The notes beneath the pieces are model-generated. The model was not told the origin of the DNA, made no database searches, and saw only the letters and a list, made by a program, of their open reading frames with translations. Positions 44,237-52,855 of a stretch of 64,000 nucleotides of DNA are shown piece by piece. This DNA is from Azophilus sp965221465. Lineage in GTDB: Bacteria > Pseudomonadota > Gammaproteobacteria > Pseudomonadales > Azotimanducaceae. Position 1 is the stretch's first letter. Every line of letters starts with the position of its first letter. The position numbers and the translations under genes are program-made. The stretch covers positions 1,674,001 to 1,738,000 of the forward strand of contig OZ244892.1 of the NCBI GenBank assembly GCA_965221465.1. The letters run 5' to 3'.

Positions 44237-46450
44237 CTACATGCCGGCCCGACCCTTCGCTGCGCTCTCTTGTTCCAGGCGACGATCTTCGGCGATTCGT
44301 TCCAGTATGTAAGCATGGATGTCGTTTGCATCCTCTTTCTGCAGCAGATCGGAAAAGCTCGGCATCCCCTTGACCTGAAACACACCATCCAACACGATGT
44401 TGGCAAAGATCTGATGTACTGCAAGGTTCATCAAGCGTAAATCGGGAATCACGCCATCCGATCTGACCGTACCGCCATGACAGACATGGCAATAGGTATG
44501 GTACAGCCGCTTGCCGCGCACGACATCGCCGTCGACAACCAGACCCTTCGTTGCTTCCGGTATGGTTCTATCCACCAGGTCGGGCTCGGGGAACGGCGTC
44601 CGGCTATCGAGTTTGAAAACCAATAGATGACTGGCGTTGCCGTAGCGGTAGCTGGCGGTTGGTCCGCTGTAACCCATGGTGTGACTCGCCATCCCGGTGC
44701 CGGTGGTCAACGCGATGTATTGTTCACCGTTTAACCGATAGCTGATCGGCGAGGATATGATCGATGACCAGGTGTCGAATTCCCAAAGCTTGACGCCCTC
44801 GGCAGAGTCGTAAGCCTGGAACTTGCCGTCCGCCGTGCCGATGAACACCAGCGAACCCGCCGTGGCCAACAAACCTCCATTCCAGAAATGAGGCAGCTCG
44901 ACTTGCCACTGCAGTTTGCCGCTGCGCGGGTTGAAGGCCTTGAGCATGCCGGCCATCTCTACCGCCGGCGACGCTTGGGATGCCGACATTAGATCGGGCA
45001 GTCCCAATACATCGAAACCGTTATTCGTGAGCCCCTGCCTCAGGTCATACGATTCAGGCCCGGTGTAGTCCGGGTGAACGTGATAGAGAAAAACGGATTC
45101 GCGGCCGGAGATATAGAACAGCCCCTCCTTGGGGCTATATGCCGATGGCTGCCAGTTGTTCGCCCCAATCGGCCCCGGGGCGACCCACCTGGGGGTTTCG
45201 CTGTAGTCGCTCTGGCCCGTTTCGACGGGTCTACCGCTGTCGAGGTCAATGCGCTCGGCCCAGGTTACATGGGCGTATTTCTCGGCGCTGAGCAATTTGC
45301 CGGTCTCGCGATCCAGCACATAAAAGAAGCCGTTCTTCGGTGCCTGCATGGCAACCTTTTTCAACTCACCATCGAACTCGAGTTCGGCCAGGATTATCGA
45401 CTGGGTTGCGGTGTAGTCCCATTGTTCGCCGGGGTTCTGCTGGTAATACCAGTTCATTTCACCCGTATCCGGATGCAGCGATACGATGGAAGCCAGAAAC
45501 AGTTGATCTCCTGCACCCGGAGCGCGCACGTGCCCGGGGAAAACCGGCCCGCCGTTACCGACCCCGATCAGAAGCTGATCGAAATCCGGGTCGTAGACGA
45601 TGGAATCCCAAACGGTGCCGCCGCCACCGAAACCGAATTCGTTCCATGAATCGCCCCAGGTCGCGGCTGCTTGAACCATCTCGGGGTGCTCGGGGTGGGC
45701 ATCGCTTTTCGGATCGCCGGGCACGGTATAGAAGCGCCACAAGAAGTCACCATTCTCGACGTCGTACGCCGAGACATAGCCTCGCGCGTTCTGTTCGGCG
45801 CCACCAAATCCAATGAATACCTTGCCGTCAGCAACACGAGGCGCGCCTGAAATGTAACAGGCGGCCACGGCCTGATTGCATCTTCCACCATCGAAGGTAT
45901 CGACTTCCCACAGCTTTTCGCCATTGGCGAGCTTGACCGCAATCAGGCGTCCATCGATGGTCGGGATGACGATTTTGCCTCGATGGCTGGCGACCCCTCG
46001 GGACAAGGCGCCGCCCATGGTGCGCATGCTGAAACGAGGCGTTTGCGGATCGTAACGCCAGACTTCCTCGCCGGTCAGCGCATCGATGGCCACGACGATA
46101 TTCCAATTGGTGGGGAACACCAGCAGTCCGTCAACCATCAAGGGGGTCGCGGAGGACCCCAGTTTCGCTTGCAGATCTACCGCGTAGTGCAGCCCGAGAC
46201 GGTCGATCGTCTCGCGGTTGATCTGTGTCGCCGGGGCGTAGCGTTGTTCGTAATGGTCACGGCTGTAGGATGGCCAGCTATCTCCTGGCTGCCCTTCGAT
46301 CTGTAGTTCCGTCGAGCCAGCCAGGCGTTGCGACTGTAGCGCCGCCTGGTCACTCGATTCATCGGGAGAGCTGCAGGCCGCCAGCGCGATGCCGATAACC
46401 AGTACCAGGACAGGTTGCCAAGACAATCCCGAATCGGAGAACCCGCTCAT
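44237..46450 (-). CDS. Quinohemoprotein (PQQ) dehydrogenase lipoprotein with C-terminal cytochrome c
   Basis: A protein of 737 residues. A lipoprotein signal peptide (VLVIGIALAACSS, lipobox Cys) precedes an eight-bladed PQQ propeller with tryptophan-docking motifs such as GEEVWRYDPQTPRFSMRTMG and GKLQWQVELPHFWNGGL. The C-terminal cytochrome c domain (from about residue 630) has the heme motif CHVCHG and a distal Met in KGMPSFSD. Such type II enzymes oxidise alcohols or related substrates in the periplasm and pass electrons to the respiratory chain; the substrate is not deducible. The vicinal-Cys ring motif of methanol dehydrogenases is not obvious. The start overlaps a small upstream frame as ATGA. 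Confidence 0.85.
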   Translation of the reverse strand: MSGFSDSGLSWQPVLVLVIGIALAACSSPDESSDQAALQSQRLAGSTELQIEGQPGDSWPSYSRDHYEQRYAPATQINRETIDRLGLHYAVDLQAKLGSSATPLMVDGLLVFPTNWNIVVAIDALTGEEVWRYDPQTPRFSMRTMGGALSRGVASHRGKIVIPTIDGRLIAVKLANGEKLWEVDTFDGGRCNQAVAACYISGAPRVADGKVFIGFGGAEQNARGYVSAYDVENGDFLWRFYTVPGDPKSDAHPEHPEMVQAAATWGDSWNEFGFGGGGTVWDSIVYDPDFDQLLIGVGNGGPVFPGHVRAPGAGDQLFLASIVSLHPDTGEMNWYYQQNPGEQWDYTATQSIILAELEFDGELKKVAMQAPKNGFFYVLDRETGKLLSAEKYAHVTWAERIDLDSGRPVETGQSDYSETPRWVAPGPIGANNWQPSAYSPKEGLFYISGRESVFLYHVHPDYTGPESYDLRQGLTNNGFDVLGLPDLMSASQASPAVEMAGMLKAFNPRSGKLQWQVELPHFWNGGLLATAGSLVFIGTADGKFQAYDSAEGVKLWEFDTWSSIISSPISYRLNGEQYIALTTGTGMASHTMGYSGPTASYRYGNASHLLVFKLDSRTPFPEPDLVDRTIPEATKGLVVDGDVVRGKRLYHTYCHVCHGGTVRSDGVIPDLRLMNLAVHQIFANIVLDGVFQVKGMPSFSDLLQKEDANDIHAYILERIAEDRRLEQESAAKGRAGM

Positions 46451-46612
46451 GCACGCTTCCGTCGATCCCGATGGCCTATTGTGTCCCAACACCAGGCCAC
46501 CCGTATTGCGGCGATTTTTCCGTCCTGCACATGGAATACTTCGATGCCCTTGCCCATCATGGCCCTCATCATCCAATTGCGGGCCTTGCGCTCTCGGGGC
46601 TTCCAGTTGCTC
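46447..46612 (-). pseudogene. Possible C-terminal remnant of a SnoaL-like protein
   Basis: The frame reading GKGIEVFHVQDGKIAAIRVA resembles the last strands of SnoaL/nuclear-transport-factor-2-like proteins (xxFxVxDGKIxxxxxx) and ends in TGA overlapping the dehydrogenase ATG. Upstream the frame has stops and no family sequence, so only a tail survives, if it is real. The similarity is short. Confidence 0.3.
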
Positions 46613-46671
46613 GGCCTTCAATTCGATTTCCCTTGGTTCGATGGTCACTGTTGCGCTCGGGGCCAGTCCTC

Positions 46672-47526
46672 CTAATCTTGCGCTTGCCCCTTTCCGTCCG
46701 CCGGCACATGGATGACGTTGCCGAACTCGTAATCGTCCATCAAGATGGCGGGGTTCTCGGGTTCGTCTCCCAGCGGTGACTGCATTCCCCATACCCGGCT
46801 GTTGGTCCAGCCCAATTGCTTGTGCAGAGCGCTATGCTCGGCCGCCTTCAACGTTGCAATGGACCAATCGATGACCGGAACGTTAAATCCACCCGCCTCT
46901 TCGGTCAGCAATTCCTGCAGATGCTTGTAGAATCCGATTTCCGGCGTGCAGCCGAGTACGAACGCCTCAGTCTCCGACTCGTTGTACTCGGTGAGGCAGA
47001 GTTTTTCTATCAGCGCGGCGGCCCGTTCGGGATCGTCGATGAAAGCCTCGTCGCTAAGCTGTATAGACTCGCATGAGTCCAGCTTTTCGCCGCATCCGTA
47101 ACTGTAAGCCAATTCACCCACATAATCGTACGGATCTTCGTGCTGGACGATGATTGTATAGCGGTTGGAGATTGTGCAAGCCAGCCTGACCGACGCCTCG
47201 CAGGCGCGGACCACCAGGGCTTCGCCCGAGACCTCCCTTGCCTCCGCAAACCCGGGGTCCAGGAAATCCGCGATCACCATCGCGTCGTAGCCATCTTTTC
47301 TCGCTTGCCTCGCGGCCCGAACGATGTCCGTCACGATCAGCGCTTGGTGGGCACGGTATTTCCGGTTGGTCTTCCCGGGAGGGGCCGTCGCGGGGTTCAA
47401 TGAAACGATGTCCACGGAAGTGCCGGGATACTTGTACTCCTTGGCCATTTCCGCGTTCATCCGATCGTTGGAGGAATCTCCAACGGGGTTCAGATACATG
47501 ATCTTGATGTCTGTACCAAGCGACAT
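46672..47526 (-). CDS. Asp/Glu/hydantoin racemase superfamily protein, first Cys missing
   Basis: A protein of 284 residues with the racemase-superfamily fold signs: N-terminal YLNPVGDSSNDRM, the central MVIADFLDPGFAEAREVSG and the C-terminal half-site FVLGCTPEIGFYKHL. In hydantoin or Asp/Glu racemases two cysteines act as acid and base; the first normally sits in a CFxDPG-type motif. Here it is replaced by Asp (ADFLDPG), while the second Cys is present. The protein may therefore be a lyase or isomerase with altered chemistry, or inactive. It lies just upstream of the quinohemoprotein gene on the same strand. Confidence 0.75.
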   Translation of the reverse strand: MSLGTDIKIMYLNPVGDSSNDRMNAEMAKEYKYPGTSVDIVSLNPATAPPGKTNRKYRAHQALIVTDIVRAARQARKDGYDAMVIADFLDPGFAEAREVSGEALVVRACEASVRLACTISNRYTIIVQHEDPYDYVGELAYSYGCGEKLDSCESIQLSDEAFIDDPERAAALIEKLCLTEYNESETEAFVLGCTPEIGFYKHLQELLTEEAGGFNVPVIDWSIATLKAAEHSALHKQLGWTNSRVWGMQSPLGDEPENPAILMDDYEFGNVIHVPADGKGQAQD

Positions 47527-47865
47527 GGGTTTTCCTCATGCAATCGTGTTACTGCCAAAGCCGACGGGATCGGCCTTGTTGCAACCATTGGAATGATCGG
47601 GCTCGTTCGGACGGTTCGAGGGCAAAACTGCGGGCTGTTCCGGCGTCGGATATCCGCCCTCGTATCGTTGCTGCATCGTCTCTCGTTTCGGGCGGTGCGG
47701 TCAAGCCGACCGAGGCATCGGGGCAAACCCCGCCGGCACGACCAACCACCGTCTCTCGTTTGGGGCGGTGCCGTCGAGCCGACCGCACGTTGGTCTATTC
47801 ATGCGCGAACCTCTCAACCTTACCGCCCTGCCGCCCGTTCCGGTTGCATCAGGCGCGGCCCTCGA
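47527..47865. other. Intergenic region with a 36-bp direct repeat
   Basis: In these 339 non-coding bases, 47677-47712 and 47750-47785 share 33 of 36 bases (starting CGTCTCTCGTTT, ending AGCCGACCG). They are separated by 37 unrelated bases, period 73. No gene is supported. Confidence 0.75.
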
Positions 47866-48738
47866 TCAGTCGCGCAACCGGGCAATCAGGCTGGAGGTAT
47901 CCCAGCGGTTGCCGCCGAGCGCCTGCACGTCGGCATAGAACTGATCGACCAGGGCTGTCAGCGGCAATCGAGCCTGGTGGGCGCGGCCGGTGCGCAGGGC
48001 GATGTCGAGATCCTTGCGCATCCACTGCACCGCGAAGCCGAACTCGAACTCATCGAGAGCCATGGTATGTGCACGGTTTTCCATCTGCCAGGACTGGGCG
48101 GCACCCTTCGAGATGACGTCCACCACCGCGTCCGCATCGAGGCCTACGCGTTGCGCGAAGTCGATTCCCTCCGCCAGGCCCTGCACCACACCAGCAATGC
48201 AGATCTGGTTGACCATCTTGGTGAGCTGTCCGGCGCCGACAGGGCCCATCAGCCGCGAAAACCGCCCGTAGCAATCGAACAGCGGTTCGGCGCGTTCGTA
48301 GTCGGCCGGCTCGCCTCCGGCCATGATCGTCAACTGGCCGTTCTCGGCACCGGCCTGGCCGCCGGACACCGGCGCATCCACGAAGCCGATGCCCTTGGCC
48401 CGCGCCGCCTTAGCCAGCTCCCTCGCCACCTCCGCGGATACCGTGGTGTGATCGACCAGCAGCCCGGAAGCCCCCATCCCGCTCAAGACGCCGCCCTCCT
48501 CCAGCGTGACGGCCCGCACATCGTCGTCGTTGCCGACACACATGAACACGATTTCGGCCCCGGACGCCGCCTCGGCCGGCGACCCGAACGCCTCTCCGCC
48601 GTGTTCGTTCACCCAGGCTTCCGCCTTGGAGGCGGTGCGGTTGTAGACGCGCATCGGGTAGCCCGCTGCCGCAAGATGCCCGGCCATGGGATAGCCCATG
48701 ACGCCGAGCCCGACGAAGGCCGCAATGGGTTTGACCAT
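47866..48738 (-). CDS. NAD(P)-dependent beta-hydroxyacid dehydrogenase (3-hydroxyisobutyrate dehydrogenase family)
   Basis: A protein of 290 residues. The Rossmann loop FVGLGVMGYPMAGHL, the substrate-binding DAPVSGGQAGAENGQLTIMA and the catalytic Lys in GQLTKMVNQICIAG define the family, which includes 3-hydroxyisobutyrate dehydrogenase, tartronate semialdehyde reductase and glyoxylate reductase. VYNRTASK after the second strand suggests NADP preference (Arg following Asn). The exact substrate is unknown. It is a single-gene unit divergent from selA. Confidence 0.88.
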   Translation of the reverse strand: MVKPIAAFVGLGVMGYPMAGHLAAAGYPMRVYNRTASKAEAWVNEHGGEAFGSPAEAASGAEIVFMCVGNDDDVRAVTLEEGGVLSGMGASGLLVDHTTVSAEVARELAKAARAKGIGFVDAPVSGGQAGAENGQLTIMAGGEPADYERAEPLFDCYGRFSRLMGPVGAGQLTKMVNQICIAGVVQGLAEGIDFAQRVGLDADAVVDVISKGAAQSWQMENRAHTMALDEFEFGFAVQWMRKDLDIALRTGRAHQARLPLTALVDQFYADVQALGGNRWDTSSLIARLRD

Positions 48739-49051
48739 GGGTTGCCGCTCCGTGAACGAAAAAACGCGAGTTTAGCCCAGTGTCCCGTCATTCGCGCATG
48801 CCAAATGCGGACCGGTCCGGTCTGCAACCGGGCATCGGATTCTGTTCGGCACAAGCCATCGCGCCGCGAGAACTGTTGTACAGGTAACACCTTGACCGAC
48901 CTCTCCGATTCGCACCCGGAAACAGGTTTCTTGGCGGGCTGGAGGATCGAAACGTTTGGCCATGCGTTTCGGCTGCGACAAAACGATTCGGGTTAAACTC
49001 CGGGGCCCGCGCATCGAAAGCGCCGAGTCACCGTCCCGCGGAACCCACGAC
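48739..49051. other. Divergent intergenic region before selA
   Basis: In these 313 bases between the dehydrogenase and selA no gene or RNA is recognised, and no convincing promoter hexamers are visible for selA. Confidence 0.4.
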
Positions 49052-50404
49052 ATGCAACCGAGCGACCTCCCGGGCATCGACCGCCTGGTCAACGCCGCCG
49101 CGCTTCGGTCTCTGGTGGAACACCACGGGCCCGATGCGGTCAAACGCGAACTGCGGGCATTGCAGGGCAAGCTGCGCGCCGCCGACGACATTCCGGTCTG
49201 GGCCGGTTCCCCGGAAGGCTATGCGAAACAGCTGGCCGCAACCCTGGCCGGACGGGGCTATCGGCCCGTGCACAACCTCACGGGAACGGTCATTCACACG
49301 AACCTCGGCCGTGCGCCGGTGAGCGGCGCGATGTGGGATGCGATCAAACCGCTGGTCACCGGCGCCATGAACCTGGAATACGACCTTGCCCGCGGCAAAC
49401 GGGGCAACCGGGAGGGGGTGGTCGAAGAGCGGTTGACCCGCCTGACGGGCGCCGAGGCGGCAACGGTGGTCAACAACAACGCCGCGGCACTGCTGCTGAT
49501 ACTCAACACCCTGGCGCTACGCCGAGCCGTACCCGTCTCACGGGGCGAACTGGTGGAGATCGGCGGCAGCTTCCGTTTGCCCGAACTGATGAAACGCGCC
49601 GGCTGCCGCTTGCTCGAGGTCGGCACCACGAATCGCACTCACTTGAAGGATTTCGAGGAGGTCGCCGACAACGCCGCCCTGCTGCTGAAGGTGCACACCA
49701 GCAACTATCACATCGAAGGCTTCACCGCCGAAGTCCCGACCCGGGCTCTGGCGGGTCTGGCCGAGAGTCACGGCATTCCGCTCTGCATCGATCTCGGCAG
49801 CGGCGCCCTGCTCGACCTCGACCGGCTCGGCCTGCCACGGGAACCCATGCCCGCACAGGCGCTCGAAGCGGGCGCTCACCTCGTGACCTTCAGCGGCGAC
49901 AAGCTGCTTGGCGGCGTGCAGGCCGGCCTGATCGTCGGACGGCAAGACCTGATGGCCCGCCTGAACCGCAACCCGCTGAAACGGGCGCTCCGGGCCGACA
50001 AGGTGACGCTGGCGATGCTGGACGCCACCCTGAAGCTCTACGAACAACCCGATCGGGCGTCCGCCACGATTCCCCTGCTTCGCCTGCTGACGACGCCGGT
50101 CGCGATATTGGAAAAGCGTGCCGGCCGGTTACGGGACAAGTTGGCAGAGCGGTTGGACGGCTTCGACCTGCAGATGGCCGCCTCGGAGGCGCAGATCGGC
50201 AGCGGAGCGGTGCCGGACAGGACGCTCGAAAGCCGGGCCGTGGTAGTCCGCCACAGGCAGTCGAAACAGGTGCGCGCGCTGGAGGAGCGGTTGCGAAAAC
50301 TGCCCGAACCCATCGTCGGGCGCATTCGGCAAGGCGCCTTGTGGCTGGATCTTCGCGCCGTGGCGGATTTCGACGGGCTGCTCGCTGCTGTCGGCGAACT
50401 CTGA
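49052..50404 (+). CDS. selA: L-seryl-tRNA(Sec) selenium transferase
   Basis: A protein of 450 residues; the PLP enzyme that converts seryl-tRNA(Sec) to selenocysteinyl-tRNA(Sec) using selenophosphate. NLTGTVIHTNLGRAPVSGAM, AATVVNNNAAALLLIL and the PLP-Lys motif FSGDKLLGGVQAGLIVG are canonical. The start MQPSDLPGIDRLV fits the family; an in-frame ATG 96 bases upstream gives an unconserved leader. It is followed by selB and selC on the same strand, a complete decoding cassette except for selD. Confidence 0.97.
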   Translation: MQPSDLPGIDRLVNAAALRSLVEHHGPDAVKRELRALQGKLRAADDIPVWAGSPEGYAKQLAATLAGRGYRPVHNLTGTVIHTNLGRAPVSGAMWDAIKPLVTGAMNLEYDLARGKRGNREGVVEERLTRLTGAEAATVVNNNAAALLLILNTLALRRAVPVSRGELVEIGGSFRLPELMKRAGCRLLEVGTTNRTHLKDFEEVADNAALLLKVHTSNYHIEGFTAEVPTRALAGLAESHGIPLCIDLGSGALLDLDRLGLPREPMPAQALEAGAHLVTFSGDKLLGGVQAGLIVGRQDLMARLNRNPLKRALRADKVTLAMLDATLKLYEQPDRASATIPLLRLLTTPVAILEKRAGRLRDKLAERLDGFDLQMAASEAQIGSGAVPDRTLESRAVVVRHRQSKQVRALEERLRKLPEPIVGRIRQGALWLDLRAVADFDGLLAAVGEL

Positions 50405-50653
50405 AATGTGGGATGTCCCGCAAATCCGGCGAGACTGCCCACCGGCGGGCTCATGCCCGACCGATTCGCGAATGACCGTAGCGAGGCTGGCAAGAGGTGT
50501 GAACGCAAAGGGTGCGCGGAGCAAGAGCGCGCACTTACCGTGTTTGACTGCACGACTAGCACGCGGCGGGAGCACGCTCATGTGTGTCGCTGCTTTTGAC
50601 GGCCGCTGTAGTTTGTTCATGAACAAGTTGGGCTGGATCCGGAACCGGGATTC

Positions 50654-52522
50654 ATGATCGTCACGCTCGCCGGCCACGTCGACCACGGCAAGACCAGCCT
50701 GGTCAAGGCCATCACCGGGGTCGACACCGACACGCTGGGCGAGGAGCGCCGGCGGGGACTGACCATCGACCTCGGCTTCGCCTATGCCGTGCACGAGGGA
50801 GACGACGACGGCAACCGGGTTCTGGGCTTCGTCGACGTTCCCGGCCACCATCGCTTCATCCACAACATGGTGGCCGGGGTTGCCGCCAGGCAGTACGCCC
50901 TGCTGACCGTCGCCGCCGACGACGGGCCCATGCCACAGAGCCGCGAGCACCTGCAGATTCTCGAGTTGACCGGCGTGCGGCACGGGCTCGTTGCCCTTAC
51001 CAAGTGCGACCGGGCGAGCCCGGAGCGCCTTGTCGCTGCGGAACAGGAGATACGCTCGCTGGTTGCCGGCACATTCCTGGAAGAGGCGCCGATTGTCCGC
51101 ACGTCTGCCCGGACCGGATTGGGCATCGCCGAGCTGACCGACAAACTCTGGACAGCGCACGAGAATCGAAACAGGGATGATTCGGCTGGCCCGTTCCGAC
51201 TTGCCGTGGACCGGGCATTCAATGTCCGGGGGACGGGGCTCGTGGTCACCGGCACGGTGCATGCGGGATGCGTCGAACGCAATCGGGAACTGGCCGTATT
51301 CCCGTCGGGAGACCGGGCTCGGGTGCGAGGCATCCGGGCACAGAATCGGCAGGTCGACAGGGCCGCTGCCGGCGATCGGACGGCCCTGAATCTGGCGGGA
51401 ATCGACTTGCAGCGAATCGCCCGGGGATACTGGCTCACCGAGGCGCCCTGCCCTCTGCATCGCAATTTCGCGGTCGATCTGCGCGTGGTCGACGACTTTC
51501 CGAGAGCGGTGAAGCACTGGTTGCCGGTGCACGTCTATCACGCCACCTCGCACAGCACCGCCCACCTCGCCCTGTTGCACCCCGGCCGACTGGAACCCGG
51601 CCAGACGGCGGACGTGGAACTGGTCACCGACGAGCCTCTCTGCGCGCGGCACGGCGACCGCGTCGTGGTGCGCGACCAGGGCCTCGACCGGACCCTGGGC
51701 GGCGGGCGAATTCTCACCGACCTCGCGGCAACGTCTCGTCGCCGGAGCAGCGCGCGGCTCGCCCGCATCGCAGCCTTCAGGCAATCCGGTACACGGCAAA
51801 TACTGAACGCGCTGCTCGACCTCGGCCCGATCGAGACCGGCCCGTTGCTGCACACACTCGGGCTTTCGCCACGGCAACTCGACGAGGCATTGGCCGATCT
51901 CGATGCCGAAGCCCACGGCAACGAGGCAATCGGCCGAAGTCATTGGTCTGACTGGCGGCGCACCGCACTGGAGTTCATCGGGCGGTTTCTGGCCGATCGT
52001 CCGGACGCGCCCGGTGTGCGCCCCAATCAACTGCCGGCAAGCATTCCGAATCGGCACCGTATCGAACTGCTGAACGAACTGGTCGCCGAAAAGGCTCTCG
52101 CAAGCACCGCCGGCACTTACCACCTGCCCCGCCACGTTGCAACGCTGCCCGCCGCCGAGCAGTCGCTGTTGAAACGGGTCGGTGCGCTCCTGGACGTGGA
52201 CCAGGCGCCGAGTGCCGGCGACCTGGCGAGGAAACTGGGCATGCCGATCGCCGCGTTGGAGAGCGGCCTCGAAAACCTGGCCAATCGCGGCCTTCTGGTG
52301 CAGGTCTCGGCCAAACGCTTTTACGCGCCGGAACGACTGCAACTTATTGCGGGATACGCCGAAGGGCTTGCCGAGCGCGGCCCGTTCACGGTTCGGGAAT
52401 TCCGCGATGCGACGGGCATCGGCCGCAACGTCGCCATCGAGGTGCTGGAATACCTCGACGGCAAGGGGGTCACCCTGCGCACCGGTGACACGCGCTCGGT
52501 GGTCAAGGCGCTCGAACTGTGA
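50654..52522 (+). CDS. selB: Selenocysteine-specific elongation factor
   Basis: A protein of 622 residues that carries Sec-tRNA to UGA codons marked by a SECIS hairpin. The GTPase motifs are GHVDHGKTSLVKAITGVDTD, DVPGHHRF and TKCD. The four C-terminal winged helices follow (from about residue 370), the last (FYAPERLQLIAGYAEGLAER and GPFTVREFRDATGIGRN) being the SECIS-binding one. It is separated from selA by 250 bp without a recognisable gene. Length and domains are complete. Confidence 0.97.
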   Translation: MIVTLAGHVDHGKTSLVKAITGVDTDTLGEERRRGLTIDLGFAYAVHEGDDDGNRVLGFVDVPGHHRFIHNMVAGVAARQYALLTVAADDGPMPQSREHLQILELTGVRHGLVALTKCDRASPERLVAAEQEIRSLVAGTFLEEAPIVRTSARTGLGIAELTDKLWTAHENRNRDDSAGPFRLAVDRAFNVRGTGLVVTGTVHAGCVERNRELAVFPSGDRARVRGIRAQNRQVDRAAAGDRTALNLAGIDLQRIARGYWLTEAPCPLHRNFAVDLRVVDDFPRAVKHWLPVHVYHATSHSTAHLALLHPGRLEPGQTADVELVTDEPLCARHGDRVVVRDQGLDRTLGGGRILTDLAATSRRRSSARLARIAAFRQSGTRQILNALLDLGPIETGPLLHTLGLSPRQLDEALADLDAEAHGNEAIGRSHWSDWRRTALEFIGRFLADRPDAPGVRPNQLPASIPNRHRIELLNELVAEKALASTAGTYHLPRHVATLPAAEQSLLKRVGALLDVDQAPSAGDLARKLGMPIAALESGLENLANRGLLVQVSAKRFYAPERLQLIAGYAEGLAERGPFTVREFRDATGIGRNVAIEVLEYLDGKGVTLRTGDTRSVVKALEL

Positions 52523-52652
52523 TACGACTGAAATTCTTGTTCGCGGGTAACGATTCCCGACGAGACAAGATTGCACCCGGGTACCGCTTTCTTGTCAGCC
52601 CGGCTTGTCGGGCAGGGCCGTCTCCCCGTTAGCGAATCCCGGCAAAACAAGC

Positions 52653-52745
52653 GGAAGAGCATCGTCTCCGGTGGGGCGCGCGGCCTTCAAAGCCGTTGAG
52701 GCGCGACAACGCGCCTGGTGGGTTCGACTCCTACCTCTTCCGCCA
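52653..52745 (+). tRNA. selC: tRNA-Sec (anticodon TCA)
   Basis: The acceptor GGAAGAG pairs with CTCTTCC before GCCA. The D-arm region ATCGTCTCCGGTGGGGC, the anticodon arm CGGCCTTCAAAGCCG with anticodon TCA, a long variable arm (GAGGCGCGACAACGCGCCT) and the T-loop GGTTCGACTCC are all typical of bacterial tRNA-Sec. CCA is encoded. It lies 130 bp after selB, so selA, selB and selC are linked. Confidence 0.97.
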
Positions 52746-52855
52746 AAACACCCTCACGCTCAGGTTTTGTTGGTTTCACGTCCGTGGTCCGTACCTGAGG
52801 TATCGGGCTTCCGTCGCGTCTCAGTATTATCGGGATATCCTTTGGGAGGGAGACG

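Noticed and set aside
46447..46671. In-frame TGA codons after the racemase gene as a possible selenoprotein
   Set aside because: The frame follows a TAG stop, carries two TGAs close together and has no conserved context; only a short SnoaL-like tail is plausible.
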